From the NCBI RefSeq assembly GCF_007747215.1, contig NZ_CP036273.1:4138322-4202321 (forward strand): a stretch of DNA of 64,000 bases, written 5' to 3'. The notes beneath the pieces are model-generated. The model saw only the letters and a list, made by a program, of their open reading frames with translations. It ran no database searches and was not told the origin of the DNA. Made by a program: the position numbers and the translations under genes. Each line of letters begins with the position of its first letter. The first letter of the stretch is position 1. Of this stretch, positions 55,039 to 62,983 are shown in pieces. The stretch is from Urbifossiella limnaea. GTDB taxonomy: Bacteria; Planctomycetota; Planctomycetia; Gemmatales; Gemmataceae.

Positions 55039-57042
55039 ATGCTGACCGCCCGCGGCTACTGGTTCCTCGTCCTGGTCGCCTTCCTGCTGGCGCTGGGCGT
55101 CGTCGTTCTCCCAGATTACACCGTCGTCCCGGCCATCCTCGGCCTGACACTGTTCGCGTGGTTCGCGTGGGAGTGGGTGATGTTCCGCACCCGCGTCCTG
55201 GCGTGCGTCCCCCGGATGCGGGCCGAGCGGCGGCTCGTACAGGGCGGCCGCGAGGTGCCGATGGTGTGGGCCGGGCTGCCGTTCGAGGTCCGCCTCTGCG
55301 TCGCGCACGACGGCTTCGCCCGCCTCCCGTTCGTGTTCCTCGAAGACCGCCTGCCGCAGGCCGCCGACCTGGACGCCGGGTCGAACAGCGGGGCCTACCT
55401 CATCTCCGCCGAAGAGCCCGCGAACCTCACTTTCACGCTGAAGGCGCCCGGCCCTGGTGTGCTGCGGTTCGAGGGCGTGCGCGTCCGCGTCGCCGACGTC
55501 CACGGCTTCTTCCACGTCCGCCGCTTCCTCCGCGACGAGGTCGAGACGCTGATCCTGCCGCCGTTCACCGACGAGGAGGGCCGCCAGCGTGCCGACAAGC
55601 GGATGAACACGCTCCCGCCGCCGGGCGGCCACCGGTTGCGTCGGCCCGGTTCCGGCAGCGAGCTCCTCGACCTGCGCGACTACATCCCCGGCGACCCGCC
55701 GAAGATGATCGCCTGGAAGGCAAGCGCCCGCCGCGACCGGCTCATCACGAAGGAGTACGAGAGCGACGTGCCCGTGCGCGCCGTGCTGTTCCTGGACACG
55801 TCCGAGGGCGTGCGGCTCGGCCCGCCCGGCACGACGCCGCTGGCCCGCATGGCGGCACTGGCGTCCGGCGTGGCCCAGGCCGCGGCCGCCAACCGCGACC
55901 TGGTCGGCCTCACCACGTTCGACGAGGAGGCGGCCCTCGCATTGAAGCCAGCCCGGACCCGGATCCACATGCTCGACATGATGCGCCGCCTCGCCGAGGC
56001 AGCGGCGCTGCAGCCGACGCCGCGCGGCGCCCCGCCCGAGCAGCTGACCCGCCGCGCGTACCCGCTGGCCGAGGAGCTGTACCCCGAGCTGACCGACCGA
56101 AAGCTCAACACCGTACCCCTCAGCCGTCTGTGGCTGCCGATGCTGGAACGGTGGTGGGGCTGGATCGTGCTGCTCCTCATCCTGTCGCCGGTACTGACCG
56201 CTTCGTCCATCGCGTACTTCGGGCCGAACAAGATCGCGTCGTGGTGGATCGACACCACCGCCAAGATGGGCCTGAGCCTCATCCGGAACTCCTTCGTCCG
56301 GCGGACCGACGGCATTTTCGGCCTGTTTCTCCGGTTCGGCTGCCTGCTGGTGACGTTCCTGCTCCCGTCCTTGATCGGCGGCCTCATCTGGCTCATCTAC
56401 GGCGTCCGCGGCTGGTTCGGCGCCAAGAAGGTAGAACTGGTGCAGCGGAAGCGGCTGTGCGCCGTAATGGCCCAACTCGACGGCACCGGCGTGGACGCGG
56501 TCGAGCGGCTCGTTCACGACGACGCCGCCTACGCCGTCCGGGTCGGGAAGTTCCTCGCCGACCGGCAGATCCGCGTGCCGGTGCCGCTGTACGACGACCT
56601 CGGCCGCTTCCGCTTCCGCTCGCCAGGAAAGGTGCAGGTCCTGGCTGCCGAGCTGGTAAGGGCCGTGAGCCGGGCGCGCGACAACGAGTTGTACGTCATC
56701 CTCGCCGACCTGGCCGAGTTGGGGCCGGACCTGGGGCCGCTGGAGAAGGCGGCGCGCGTCGCCCGCGCCCGGAAGCACCACGTCATGGTCATCCTGCCGT
56801 GGCCGGCCGACCTGCCGGGGCCGGACGATAAGCCCACGCCGAAGCTCCCCGGCCGGAACCCGACGATGAAGGCCGCGACCGTCCTCGACGCGATGGCGAA
56901 GCACTATCACGAGCAATTCCGCCGCGTCCGCCGGGCGCTCGGGCGGAGTGGCGCCACCGTCATCCGCGTGAACGAGACCGACCCCGTCCGGGTCGTACTC
57001 GACCGGCTCGACCGCCTCCGGGGGCTCCGCACCCGCCGATGA
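55039..57042 (+). CDS. DUF58-domain protein with a membrane insertion in the VWA fold
   Basis: The 667-residue protein starts with two hydrophobic helices (about 8-47). The DUF58 signature (LRDYIPGDPPKMIAWKASAR) is near residues 211-231. The VWA-like domain begins at about 246 (VLFLDTSEG, with D-x-S) and continues to about 325. Residues 365-460 contain two more membrane segments, and the C-terminal half (about 530-650, with NELYVILADLAEL and KHHVMVILPW) looks like the remaining VWA strands. The fold is thus probably split by a membrane insert, unlike the usual 400-residue DUF58. It lies after the MoxR gene and overlaps the next by ATGA. Confidence 0.8.
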   Translation: MLTARGYWFLVLVAFLLALGVVVLPDYTVVPAILGLTLFAWFAWEWVMFRTRVLACVPRMRAERRLVQGGREVPMVWAGLPFEVRLCVAHDGFARLPFVFLEDRLPQAADLDAGSNSGAYLISAEEPANLTFTLKAPGPGVLRFEGVRVRVADVHGFFHVRRFLRDEVETLILPPFTDEEGRQRADKRMNTLPPPGGHRLRRPGSGSELLDLRDYIPGDPPKMIAWKASARRDRLITKEYESDVPVRAVLFLDTSEGVRLGPPGTTPLARMAALASGVAQAAAANRDLVGLTTFDEEAALALKPARTRIHMLDMMRRLAEAAALQPTPRGAPPEQLTRRAYPLAEELYPELTDRKLNTVPLSRLWLPMLERWWGWIVLLLILSPVLTASSIAYFGPNKIASWWIDTTAKMGLSLIRNSFVRRTDGIFGLFLRFGCLLVTFLLPSLIGGLIWLIYGVRGWFGAKKVELVQRKRLCAVMAQLDGTGVDAVERLVHDDAAYAVRVGKFLADRQIRVPVPLYDDLGRFRFRSPGKVQVLAAELVRAVSRARDNELYVILADLAELGPDLGPLEKAARVARARKHHVMVILPWPADLPGPDDKPTPKLPGRNPTMKAATVLDAMAKHYHEQFRRVRRALGRSGATVIRVNETDPVRVVLDRLDRLRGLRTRR

Positions 57043-57914
57043 GTACCGCCGTCGCCACCGACGACAAGCCGCCCGGCCGGTTCGACGCCCTGGTCGAGCG
57101 GTTCGCCGACGGGCGCGTCCGCACGCTGCTGTTCGCCGGGCTCGGCGGGCTGGCCATGCTGTTCGTCGTGCTGTTCGAGCGCGGCGCCGACATCGGCGGA
57201 CTCATGATCGGCGTCATCGGCGCCGCCGGGCTCGCCTTCGGCTGGCGCGGCTCTCCGGCGTTCGTGCTGCTGATCCTGCTTTACTTCCTGGCCTTCCCCT
57301 ACGGGCTGCCCCCGCCGGAGGAAGACCCGTTCGAGCTGCAAGAGGGCACCTTCCGCGTCGCCGACCTGATGCTCGCCGCGGCGCTCGTCGTGTACCTGTC
57401 GGCACACTACCGGCTGCTCGGCCTCACCTCCCTGGCCATGCCGCCCGAGCCCGCCGGCTTCGGCCGCAAGCTCGCGCAGCGGAGGCGGCCCGCCGACCTG
57501 ATCCGCAAGGGCGAGCTGCCACGGCTGTTCTACCTGACCGCGGCCGTGGTCGTGGTGGGGCAGATCGTGTGGGCCGTCGTCATCAACCTGGAAGTGGACA
57601 TCCTTGCCGACTTCCCGCTGCGGACCGCCGAGGGGCCGGTGTGGCGCCGCGACGGCGGCGACATGAGCCCCTGGCGGACGCGGCTGACCGTGGTCGTCGG
57701 CCTGATCTTTTTCGGCACGCTGCTCGCCCGGCTGGTGTTCGGCTACTGGCGGCTGCGGACGATGACCCCGGCCGAGGGGGCGATGCTCCTCACCGACGCC
57801 GGCTGGAACGAGACCAAGCGCGAGCGGGTGCGGGTGGAGTCGTGGCGGATGTGGGGCGTGAAGCGCGTCGCCGACCGGGTGCGGGCCGGGTTCGGCAAGA
57901 GGGGGAAGCGATGA
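57039..57914 (+). CDS. Polytopic membrane protein in the MoxR/DUF58 operon
   Basis: The 291-residue protein has about six hydrophobic helices, including LLFAGLGGLAMLFVVLF and GLIFFGTLLARLVFGYW, with charged cytoplasmic loops (for example KLAQRRRPADLIRKGELPRLF). There is no catalytic motif. Its ATG overlaps the stop of the DUF58 gene and its TGA overlaps the next ATG, so it is translated with both. Role unknown; by position it may be a membrane partner of the complex. Confidence 0.65.
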   Translation: MSTAVATDDKPPGRFDALVERFADGRVRTLLFAGLGGLAMLFVVLFERGADIGGLMIGVIGAAGLAFGWRGSPAFVLLILLYFLAFPYGLPPPEEDPFELQEGTFRVADLMLAAALVVYLSAHYRLLGLTSLAMPPEPAGFGRKLAQRRRPADLIRKGELPRLFYLTAAVVVVGQIVWAVVINLEVDILADFPLRTAEGPVWRRDGGDMSPWRTRLTVVVGLIFFGTLLARLVFGYWRLRTMTPAEGAMLLTDAGWNETKRERVRVESWRMWGVKRVADRVRAGFGKRGKR

Positions 57915-58249
57915 CGTACTGGCTGCGCGAGATCGGCGGGTGGCTGCTGGTGCTGCTCGGGCTGTACTTCTTCGCCCAGGCCTTCGACTTCCTGCTGCGC
58001 AAGCGGGTGTTCGAGGCCGGGCCGACGGTCGTGATCGGCTTCGTCATCTTCCGCGGCGGCATCCACATCCTGAAGGTGGCGGTGGCGGCGCAGGCCGCCC
58101 GCAAGCTGCCGCTGGCCGTCGCCGAAGCCCGTCGCCGGCCGCGTACGCCGACCAAGCAAGTCGGCCCGACGGCGAACAAGGCGGTCGTGCCCGGCCCGCA
58201 GAACCCCGCCCGCCGCCGCGACCCGCTCGGCACCGGCGGCCGCGCCTGA
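57911..58249 (+). CDS. Small membrane protein, last gene of the MoxR/DUF58 operon
   Basis: The 112-residue protein has two hydrophobic stretches (GGWLLVLLGLYFFAQAFDFLL; TVVIGFVIFRGGIHILKVAVAA) and a basic, Pro-rich tail (about 75-112). Its ATG overlaps the previous stop by ATGA. The upstream part of the ORF is not real, as it is antisense to the preceding gene. The function is unknown. Confidence 0.65.
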   Translation: MTYWLREIGGWLLVLLGLYFFAQAFDFLLRKRVFEAGPTVVIGFVIFRGGIHILKVAVAAQAARKLPLAVAEARRRPRTPTKQVGPTANKAVVPGPQNPARRRDPLGTGGRA

Positions 58250-58326
58250 CCCCGACATTCAGCCCGTATTCATTGTTTCCGGCCGAGGGGGGTCGATCTC
58301 CGGAAACATGTCAACGACTCATAAAA

Positions 58327-58358
58327 AAGCCTGTTCGATCTAGCCACGGCGCAGGCTT
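58327..58358. terminator. Terminator-like hairpin after the six-gene operon
   Basis: AAGCCTG (58327-58333) and CAGGCTT (58352-58358) form a 7-bp stem with an 18-base loop after an A-run. A second pair, GTTTCCGG/CCGGAAAC (58275-58282 and 58300-58307), lies just upstream. Both are in the 160-bp gap before the HAD gene. Confidence 0.45.
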
Positions 58359-58410
58359 CCGCTCCAGGTACTGACCGGCCAACGGGTTCGCTCCCGGGGA
58401 CACGCACGCG

Positions 58411-59151
58411 ATGATCCACCCCGGCGCGCGGGCGGTGTTCTTCGACGCCGTCGGCACCCTGTTGTTTCCGGCAATACCGCCGGCCGACACGTACGCGTCC
58501 GCCGCCCGCCGCCAGGGTGTGACCGTTGACCCCGCCGTCATTTCGACGCGGTTCGTCGCCGCCTTCCGGGCCGAGGAAGCCGCCGACCGCGCCGCCGGCT
58601 GGGTGACGGACGAGACGCGTGAACGCGAGCGCTGGCGGCGAATCGTCGCCGCGTCCCTCCCCGAGTTGCCGGACGCGGCTCGCGGCTTCGCCGAGTTGTT
58701 CGAGCACTTCGCCCGCCCCGAGGCCTGGGAAGTTCACCCCGACGCCGCGGCCGTGTTCGCCGAACTCACCCGGCGTGTCATCGTCGCCGGGATCGGATCG
58801 AACCTCGACGACCGGCTGACGCGGGTGGTCGCGGGTCACCCCGAACTCGGGCCAGTCGCAGGGCGTGTGATCGTGAGCGCGGCCGTCGGCCACCGCAAGC
58901 CGTCGGGGCGGTTCTTCGCCGAGGTGGTACGGGCCGCCGGGTGCGAGCCCGGTGAGATCGTGTTCGTCGGCGACGACGTGGAGAACGACTACGCCGGCGC
59001 CGAAGCGGCTGGTCTCGTGCCGGTGCTGCTAACTTCCCGCGATCAGGAGCCTATCATGCGGCGAGTCGGGCGGCTCCGCGAATTGACCGGCGAGCCGGGG
59101 GCGTCGGCCCCTGAGTTCTCGGGGCGAGGGGAACGAGAATCCGGGGGCTGA
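58411..59151 (+). CDS. HAD-superfamily hydrolase with an altered motif I
   Basis: The 246-residue protein has a HAD core and cap. Motif I is VFFDAVGTL: the nucleophile Asp is present, but the usual second Asp (D-x-D) is Val. This variation is known in some HAD subfamilies. Motif II is near IGSNLDD; motif III lies in GHRKPSGRFF; motif IV in IVFVGDDVENDYAGAEAAG. The last 22 codons lie inside a palindromic repeat (59087-59169) and read GEPGASAPEFSGRG..., so they look acquired. Substrate unknown. The fold predicts a small phosphorylated metabolite. Confidence 0.8.
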   Translation: MIHPGARAVFFDAVGTLLFPAIPPADTYASAARRQGVTVDPAVISTRFVAAFRAEEAADRAAGWVTDETRERERWRRIVAASLPELPDAARGFAELFEHFARPEAWEVHPDAAAVFAELTRRVIVAGIGSNLDDRLTRVVAGHPELGPVAGRVIVSAAVGHRKPSGRFFAEVVRAAGCEPGEIVFVGDDVENDYAGAEAAGLVPVLLTSRDQEPIMRRVGRLRELTGEPGASAPEFSGRGERESGG

Positions 59152-59169
59152 CGCCCCCGGGCTCGCCGG
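59087..59169. repeat. Imperfect palindrome covering the 3' end of the HAD gene, family C
   Basis: Arms 59087-59111 and 59143-59169 match in inverse except for one bulge and one mismatch; the inner TTCTCG/CGAGAA also pairs. The stop codon of the HAD gene (59149-59151) lies in the right arm. Its GC-rich CGAGCC...GGGGCGTC arm may occur elsewhere in the genome. Confidence 0.7.
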
Positions 59170-59173
59170 GCAT

Positions 59174-60439
59174 TCACGTCAACTCAGCGTGCAAGTCTTC
59201 CATCGCGGCCTGGGCGGCGCGGAAGCCGCTGGTCATCGCCCCGTCGATCGAGCCGTTGTCGCGGTGGTCGCCACACACGTACAGCCCCGGCCGGAGCCGC
59301 ACCGGCCGCTGCCACGGGTCGAGCTTCCCCGCCGTCTGGTCCGGCAGCGCGTGCGCGATGCGGTCCACCCGCAGCAGCCGCCAGCCGTCGACCGCCGACC
59401 CGTACCACGCCCGAAGCTGCTCCCGCGCCCGCCGGTCGAGCGCCGCATCGTCGTCCGCGGGAACGCCGACCACCGCGGCGGCCATCAGCGCCTCGCCCAG
59501 CGGCGCGTACCCCGGGGCCGCGTTCGACATCACCACCACGCTGTTCACCGGCCCCCGCCCTTCCCCGTCGAGCATCAGAATCGGCTCGGACACCGGCGGC
59601 CGGTCGGCGGCGTACCACAGCGTCGTGCTGCCGTTCGAGCCGGGGTCGGGCACCTCGTCACCGAGCAGCCGGGCCGCGGCCGGACCCTCCGTGGCAACCA
59701 CGACGGCCCGGCCCCGCAGCGTCTCGCCGTCGGCCAGTGTCACCTCGCGGTGGCCGAGTTGCCGCACCGCAGCCCCGAGCCGTACCAACCCGACCGGTAG
59801 CCCGGCCGCGAGTTGGTCGGGGATGGCCTGCATCCCCGCGGCCGGCACCGCGCCCGGGCCTTCGGCGAAGGTGCGGAACACGAAGCGGAAGAAGCGGCTG
59901 GACGTGGTCAGTCCCGCGTCCAGCGCGACGCCGCCGAAGAACGGGCGGAACAGTCGGTCGATCATCTTCGGGCTGAACCCGGCCGTGTCGCGGAGGAGGT
60001 CGAGCGTGAGCCGCTCGTCCTTCGTGGTCTGGGCGTCGAGCCGGCCGCGGCTGAGGTTCCAGTACAGCTTGACGAGCCGGAGCTTGTCGGCGGCCGAGCC
60101 GACGGGGTTGAACAGCGACAGCGCCGCGGATGGTTCGGTCCGCGGGTCGGCGACGCGGCGGAAGCGGCCGCCCACCCACACGAGGGCGCCGCGCGTGAAC
60201 GGCTTGAGGTCGAGGGCGGCGAGGTCGAGCACCCGCCGCCCCTCGGGGTAGGCGGTGAGGTAGAGCTGGAACCCGCGGTCGAGGCGGAAGCCGTCCGCGG
60301 TGTCGGTGCGGACGCGGCCCCCGACTCCGTCGGACGCTTCGAGGATGCGGAACGAAACGCCGCACTCGGCGAGCCGCTTCCCGCAGCACAGCCCGGCTAG
60401 CCCGGCGCCGACGATCAACACGTCCGGTTCCTCGATCAA
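59174..60439 (-). CDS. FAD-dependent oxidoreductase (amine oxidase/protoporphyrinogen oxidase-like)
   Basis: The 421-residue protein has an N-terminal Rossmann motif (VLIVGAGLAGLCCGKRLAE), the ED-like FRILEASDGVGGRVRTD, and a C-terminal FAD-binding motif (YVCGDHRDNGSIDGAMTSGFRAAQAAM). It most resembles the NAD(P)/FAD amine-oxidase superfamily: phytoene desaturase, protoporphyrinogen oxidase and relatives. The substrate cannot be fixed from sequence. The start at 60439 gives the Rossmann motif at residues 7-25. It converges on the HAD gene, whose repeat lies between them. Confidence 0.82.
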   Translation of the reverse strand: MIEEPDVLIVGAGLAGLCCGKRLAECGVSFRILEASDGVGGRVRTDTADGFRLDRGFQLYLTAYPEGRRVLDLAALDLKPFTRGALVWVGGRFRRVADPRTEPSAALSLFNPVGSAADKLRLVKLYWNLSRGRLDAQTTKDERLTLDLLRDTAGFSPKMIDRLFRPFFGGVALDAGLTTSSRFFRFVFRTFAEGPGAVPAAGMQAIPDQLAAGLPVGLVRLGAAVRQLGHREVTLADGETLRGRAVVVATEGPAAARLLGDEVPDPGSNGSTTLWYAADRPPVSEPILMLDGEGRGPVNSVVVMSNAAPGYAPLGEALMAAAVVGVPADDDAALDRRAREQLRAWYGSAVDGWRLLRVDRIAHALPDQTAGKLDPWQRPVRLRPGLYVCGDHRDNGSIDGAMTSGFRAAQAAMEDLHAELT

Positions 60440-60499
60440 CTGACACCCTCCGGGGTGACGACACGGGCCGCACGCTGCAATTCCTGGGCCTTCGTCGCC

Positions 60500-61114
60500 C
60501 TACTTCGACCGGAGGCGCGCCGCCAATTTCGGGAGCAATTGCTGGATGAGGCCGTCGGCCTCGGGTCCGATGTCGGCGAACAACGGGTCGCCGGTCGCGC
60601 CGAGTTCGGCGTACAGGGTCATCTGGCCGATCTCCCGGGCGAGGCGCTGGCACTCCAGCTTCATGGCCCGGGGTACGCTCGGGGCGGCGAGTGCCTCGCG
60701 GGCCTCGGCCACCTGCTGCGTGAGGTACGCGGGGTTGTCGCGTGCGATTCCGGGGTCGGCGAGAAGAGCCGCCCGCGACGCCGCGACGCCGTCCGGTTGC
60801 GTGGCGCCGCCGAGCCGCACGAGGAGGGCGTGGGTGAACGTGGCCGGGCACCACAGGCTGTAGTTCACGCGGTCTCTCGGGAGTGGCGGCGGCTCGGGCA
60901 CCGCCGCCGCGACCGCCGCCGCGACCGCCGCCGCCTCGCGGGGCCGCTCCAGCGCCCAGAGGAACGCGACAAGCTCGGCCATCTCGAACAGTACCGCCGA
61001 CTTCGTCACCGACCAGCGCTTGACGAGCCCCGCCTTGAACTTCGCCAGGTAGGGGTTCGTTTCGCCGTCCGGGTGGGCCTCCGGGGGCGGCACGGGGGGA
61101 GGTTGTTTCGCCAT
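60500..61114 (-). CDS. Hypothetical protein, 204 residues
   Basis: ATG 61114 follows GAGG. The protein has a Pro-rich N-terminus, a helical middle (KSAVLFEMAELVAFLWALERPREAAAVAAAVAAAVPEPPP), a poorly conserved CPATFTHALLVRLGG stretch and a helical C-terminus. There is no signal peptide or membrane helix. The Ala/Val repeat AAAVAAAVAAAV may be encoded by a short repeat. It lies 47 bases downstream of leuA on the same strand, so could be co-transcribed. I do not recognise the family. Confidence 0.6.
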   Translation of the reverse strand: MAKQPPPVPPPEAHPDGETNPYLAKFKAGLVKRWSVTKSAVLFEMAELVAFLWALERPREAAAVAAAVAAAVPEPPPLPRDRVNYSLWCPATFTHALLVRLGGATQPDGVAASRAALLADPGIARDNPAYLTQQVAEAREALAAPSVPRAMKLECQRLAREIGQMTLYAELGATGDPLFADIGPEADGLIQQLLPKLAARLRSK

Positions 61115-61161
61115 TCGGTATGCCTCGTCGATAAGGATGAACACGATCCGTCGGCGGTGCC

Positions 61162-62748
61162 TCACGTCGCCGCCGGCACGACCTCCGGCGGCACGGCGTC
61201 GGTCGGCTTCAGCCGGTCGCGGACCTGGCGGCTGGCGACGCGGTTGATCACCTCCAGGTACGCCAGGGCGCTCGCCTCCACCACGTCCACGCTCACCGCC
61301 CGGGCCTTCGACCGCCGGCCGCGGTGCTCGATCTCCACCTGCGCCTCGCCGAGCGCGTCCATGTCCTGCGTCACCGATCGAACGCGGTAGTCCACCACCT
61401 TCACCGGCAGGCCCGTCACCCGGTCGATCGCCTTGAACAGCGCGTCGATCGGGCCGTTGCCGACGGAGGCGTCGCGGTGGACGGTGCCGTCGGCGTGGCG
61501 GAGCGACACCGCCGCCGACGTCTGCGAGCCGGTGCCGGCGGTGCTGGTGAAGCCGATCAGCGTCCACGTGTTGCCGGCGTCGAACTGGAGCTGGTTCTCC
61601 GCCAGCGCCTCGATGTCGGCGTCGTACACCTCCTTCTTCTTGTCGGCCAGCTTCTTGAACTCGTCGAACAGCCGGTTCAGCTGCTCGTCGGTCAGGTGGT
61701 AGCCGAGGTCGGTGACGCGCTGCTTCAGGGCGTGGCGGCCGCTGTGCTTGCCGAGTACCAGTTCGGTGCGGGCGATGCCCACGTCCTCGGGCCGCATGAT
61801 CTCGTAGGTGCTCCGCTCCTTCAGCATCCCGTCCTGGTGGATGCCGGCCTCGTGGGCGAAGGCGTTCTGCCCCACGATGGCCTTGTTCCGCTGCACCGCC
61901 ATGCCGGTGACGTGGCTCAGCTTGCGGCTCAGCGGGTACAGGAGCCGCGTGTTCACGCCCGTCGTCAGGCCGTAGAAGTCCTGCCGCGTCTTCAGCGCCA
62001 TCACCACCTCCTCGAGCGCCGTGTTCCCGGCCCGCTCGCCGATGCCGTTGATGGTGCACTCCACCTGCCGGGCGCCCTCCATCAGCGCGGACAGGCTGTT
62101 GGCCACGGCCAGCCCCAGGTCGTCGTGGCAGTGGACGCTTAGCACGACGTTGTCCACGCCGCGGACGGTCTGCTTGAGATGGCGGATGACGGAGGCGTAG
62201 TGCTGCGGGGTGGCGTAGCCGACGGTGTCCGGGATGTTGAGCGTGGTGGCGCCGGCCTCGATGGCCTTCTCCACGACCTCGGTGAGGAAGTCGAGCTCGG
62301 TGCGGGCGGCGTCCTCGGGCGAGAACTCGATGTCGGCGCACAGGTCGCGGGCGCGCTTCACGCCATCGACGGCGCGGGCGACGATCTGCTCGCGCGTCAT
62401 CTTCAGCTTGAACTCGCGGTGGATGGCGCTGGTGGCGAGGAAGACGTGGATGCGGCCGCGGGCGGCGTCCTTGACGGCCTCGCCGGCGCGGTCGATGTCG
62501 GCCGGGTTACACCGGGCCAGGCCGCAGATGACCGGCCCCTGCACCTTCTGGGCGATGGCGCGGACGCTCTCGAAGTCGCCGGGCGAGGCGATGGGGAAGC
62601 CGGCCTCGATCACGTCCACGCCCAAGTCCGCGAGGGCGAGGGCCAGTTCCATCTTCTCGCCGGGGTTCATGCTGCAGCCCGGGCTCTGCTCGCCGTCGCG
62701 CAGCGTGGTGTCGAAGATGACGACGCGGTTGGGGTCGGTCGGCGGCAT
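61162..62748 (-). CDS. leuA: 2-isopropylmalate synthase
   Basis: It condenses acetyl-CoA with 2-ketoisovalerate, the first step of leucine biosynthesis. The 528-residue protein has an HMGL-like TIM barrel with DTTLRDGEQSPG, HCHDDLGLAVANS and GIGERAGNTALEE, giving metal ligands His and Asp. A C-terminal LeuA regulatory domain (about 405-515) senses leucine. The length fits the bacterial form. The upstream 170 bases carry a Leu-rich leader ORF and hairpin (62788-62922), implying attenuation in addition to feedback inhibition. No leuB, leuC or leuD is adjacent. Confidence 0.95.
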   Translation of the reverse strand: MPPTDPNRVVIFDTTLRDGEQSPGCSMNPGEKMELALALADLGVDVIEAGFPIASPGDFESVRAIAQKVQGPVICGLARCNPADIDRAGEAVKDAARGRIHVFLATSAIHREFKLKMTREQIVARAVDGVKRARDLCADIEFSPEDAARTELDFLTEVVEKAIEAGATTLNIPDTVGYATPQHYASVIRHLKQTVRGVDNVVLSVHCHDDLGLAVANSLSALMEGARQVECTINGIGERAGNTALEEVVMALKTRQDFYGLTTGVNTRLLYPLSRKLSHVTGMAVQRNKAIVGQNAFAHEAGIHQDGMLKERSTYEIMRPEDVGIARTELVLGKHSGRHALKQRVTDLGYHLTDEQLNRLFDEFKKLADKKKEVYDADIEALAENQLQFDAGNTWTLIGFTSTAGTGSQTSAAVSLRHADGTVHRDASVGNGPIDALFKAIDRVTGLPVKVVDYRVRSVTQDMDALGEAQVEIEHRGRRSKARAVSVDVVEASALAYLEVINRVASRQVRDRLKPTDAVPPEVVPAAT

Positions 62749-62787
62749 CGGCTGTCCTCACGGAGATCGTGGTGGTGTAAACGCGAA

Positions 62788-62815
62788 CGGCCCCGGAACC
62801 AGAGGTCCGGGGCCG
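62788..62815 (-). terminator. Attenuator terminator hairpin in the leuA leader
   Basis: On the minus strand CGGCCCCGGACC (62815-62804) pairs with GGTTCCGGGGCCG (62800-62788), a 12-bp stem with one bulged base and a 3-base loop. The following U-run is weak (TTCGCGTTT). An alternative CCGGGGC in the leader ORF (62870-62864) can pair with its 5' arm. Confidence 0.65.
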
Positions 62816-62838
62816 CGAAGGTCGGTCGGGTCGGGCGG

Positions 62839-62922
62839 TCAGCCGACGCGACGGGACGAGCGAGCCCCGGCCTGCGTAAGCAGGCACAGGAGGTCGTCGG
62901 CAAGTCGCGTGGTGCGGGCCAT
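62839..62922 (-). CDS. Leucine leader peptide, 27 residues
   Basis: ATG at 62922 lies about 20 bases after the predicted transcription start. The ORF encodes MARTTRLADDLLCLLTQAG and ends in RRVG. Five of codons 7-15 are Leu (CTT, CTC, CTG, CTG, CTT). It is too small for a functional enzyme and lies just before a terminator hairpin and leuA. The peptide is probably a translated sensor of charged Leu-tRNA: stalling at Leu codons would expose the region that pairs with the terminator's 5' arm. Confidence 0.7.
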   Translation of the reverse strand: MARTTRLADDLLCLLTQAGARSSRRVG

Positions 62923-62948
62923 CGGCGTCCGAGTGTGTTTCCACCGGC

Positions 62949-62977
62949 AGTGTACACGGCCGCCCCGGGCGGGGCAA
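62949..62977 (-). promoter_or_regulatory. Promoter of the leuA leader
   Basis: On the minus strand TTGCCC (62977-62972), 17-bp spacer, TACACT (62954-62949). It lies just downstream of the preceding gene's stop at 62984-62986, so leuA can be transcribed independently. Confidence 0.6.
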
Positions 62978-62983
62978 CGGGAT

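Noticed and set aside
54643-56916. A 757-residue open frame on the minus strand
   Set aside because: It is antisense to the MoxR and DUF58 genes, which have clear motifs, and has a composition typical of shadow frames.
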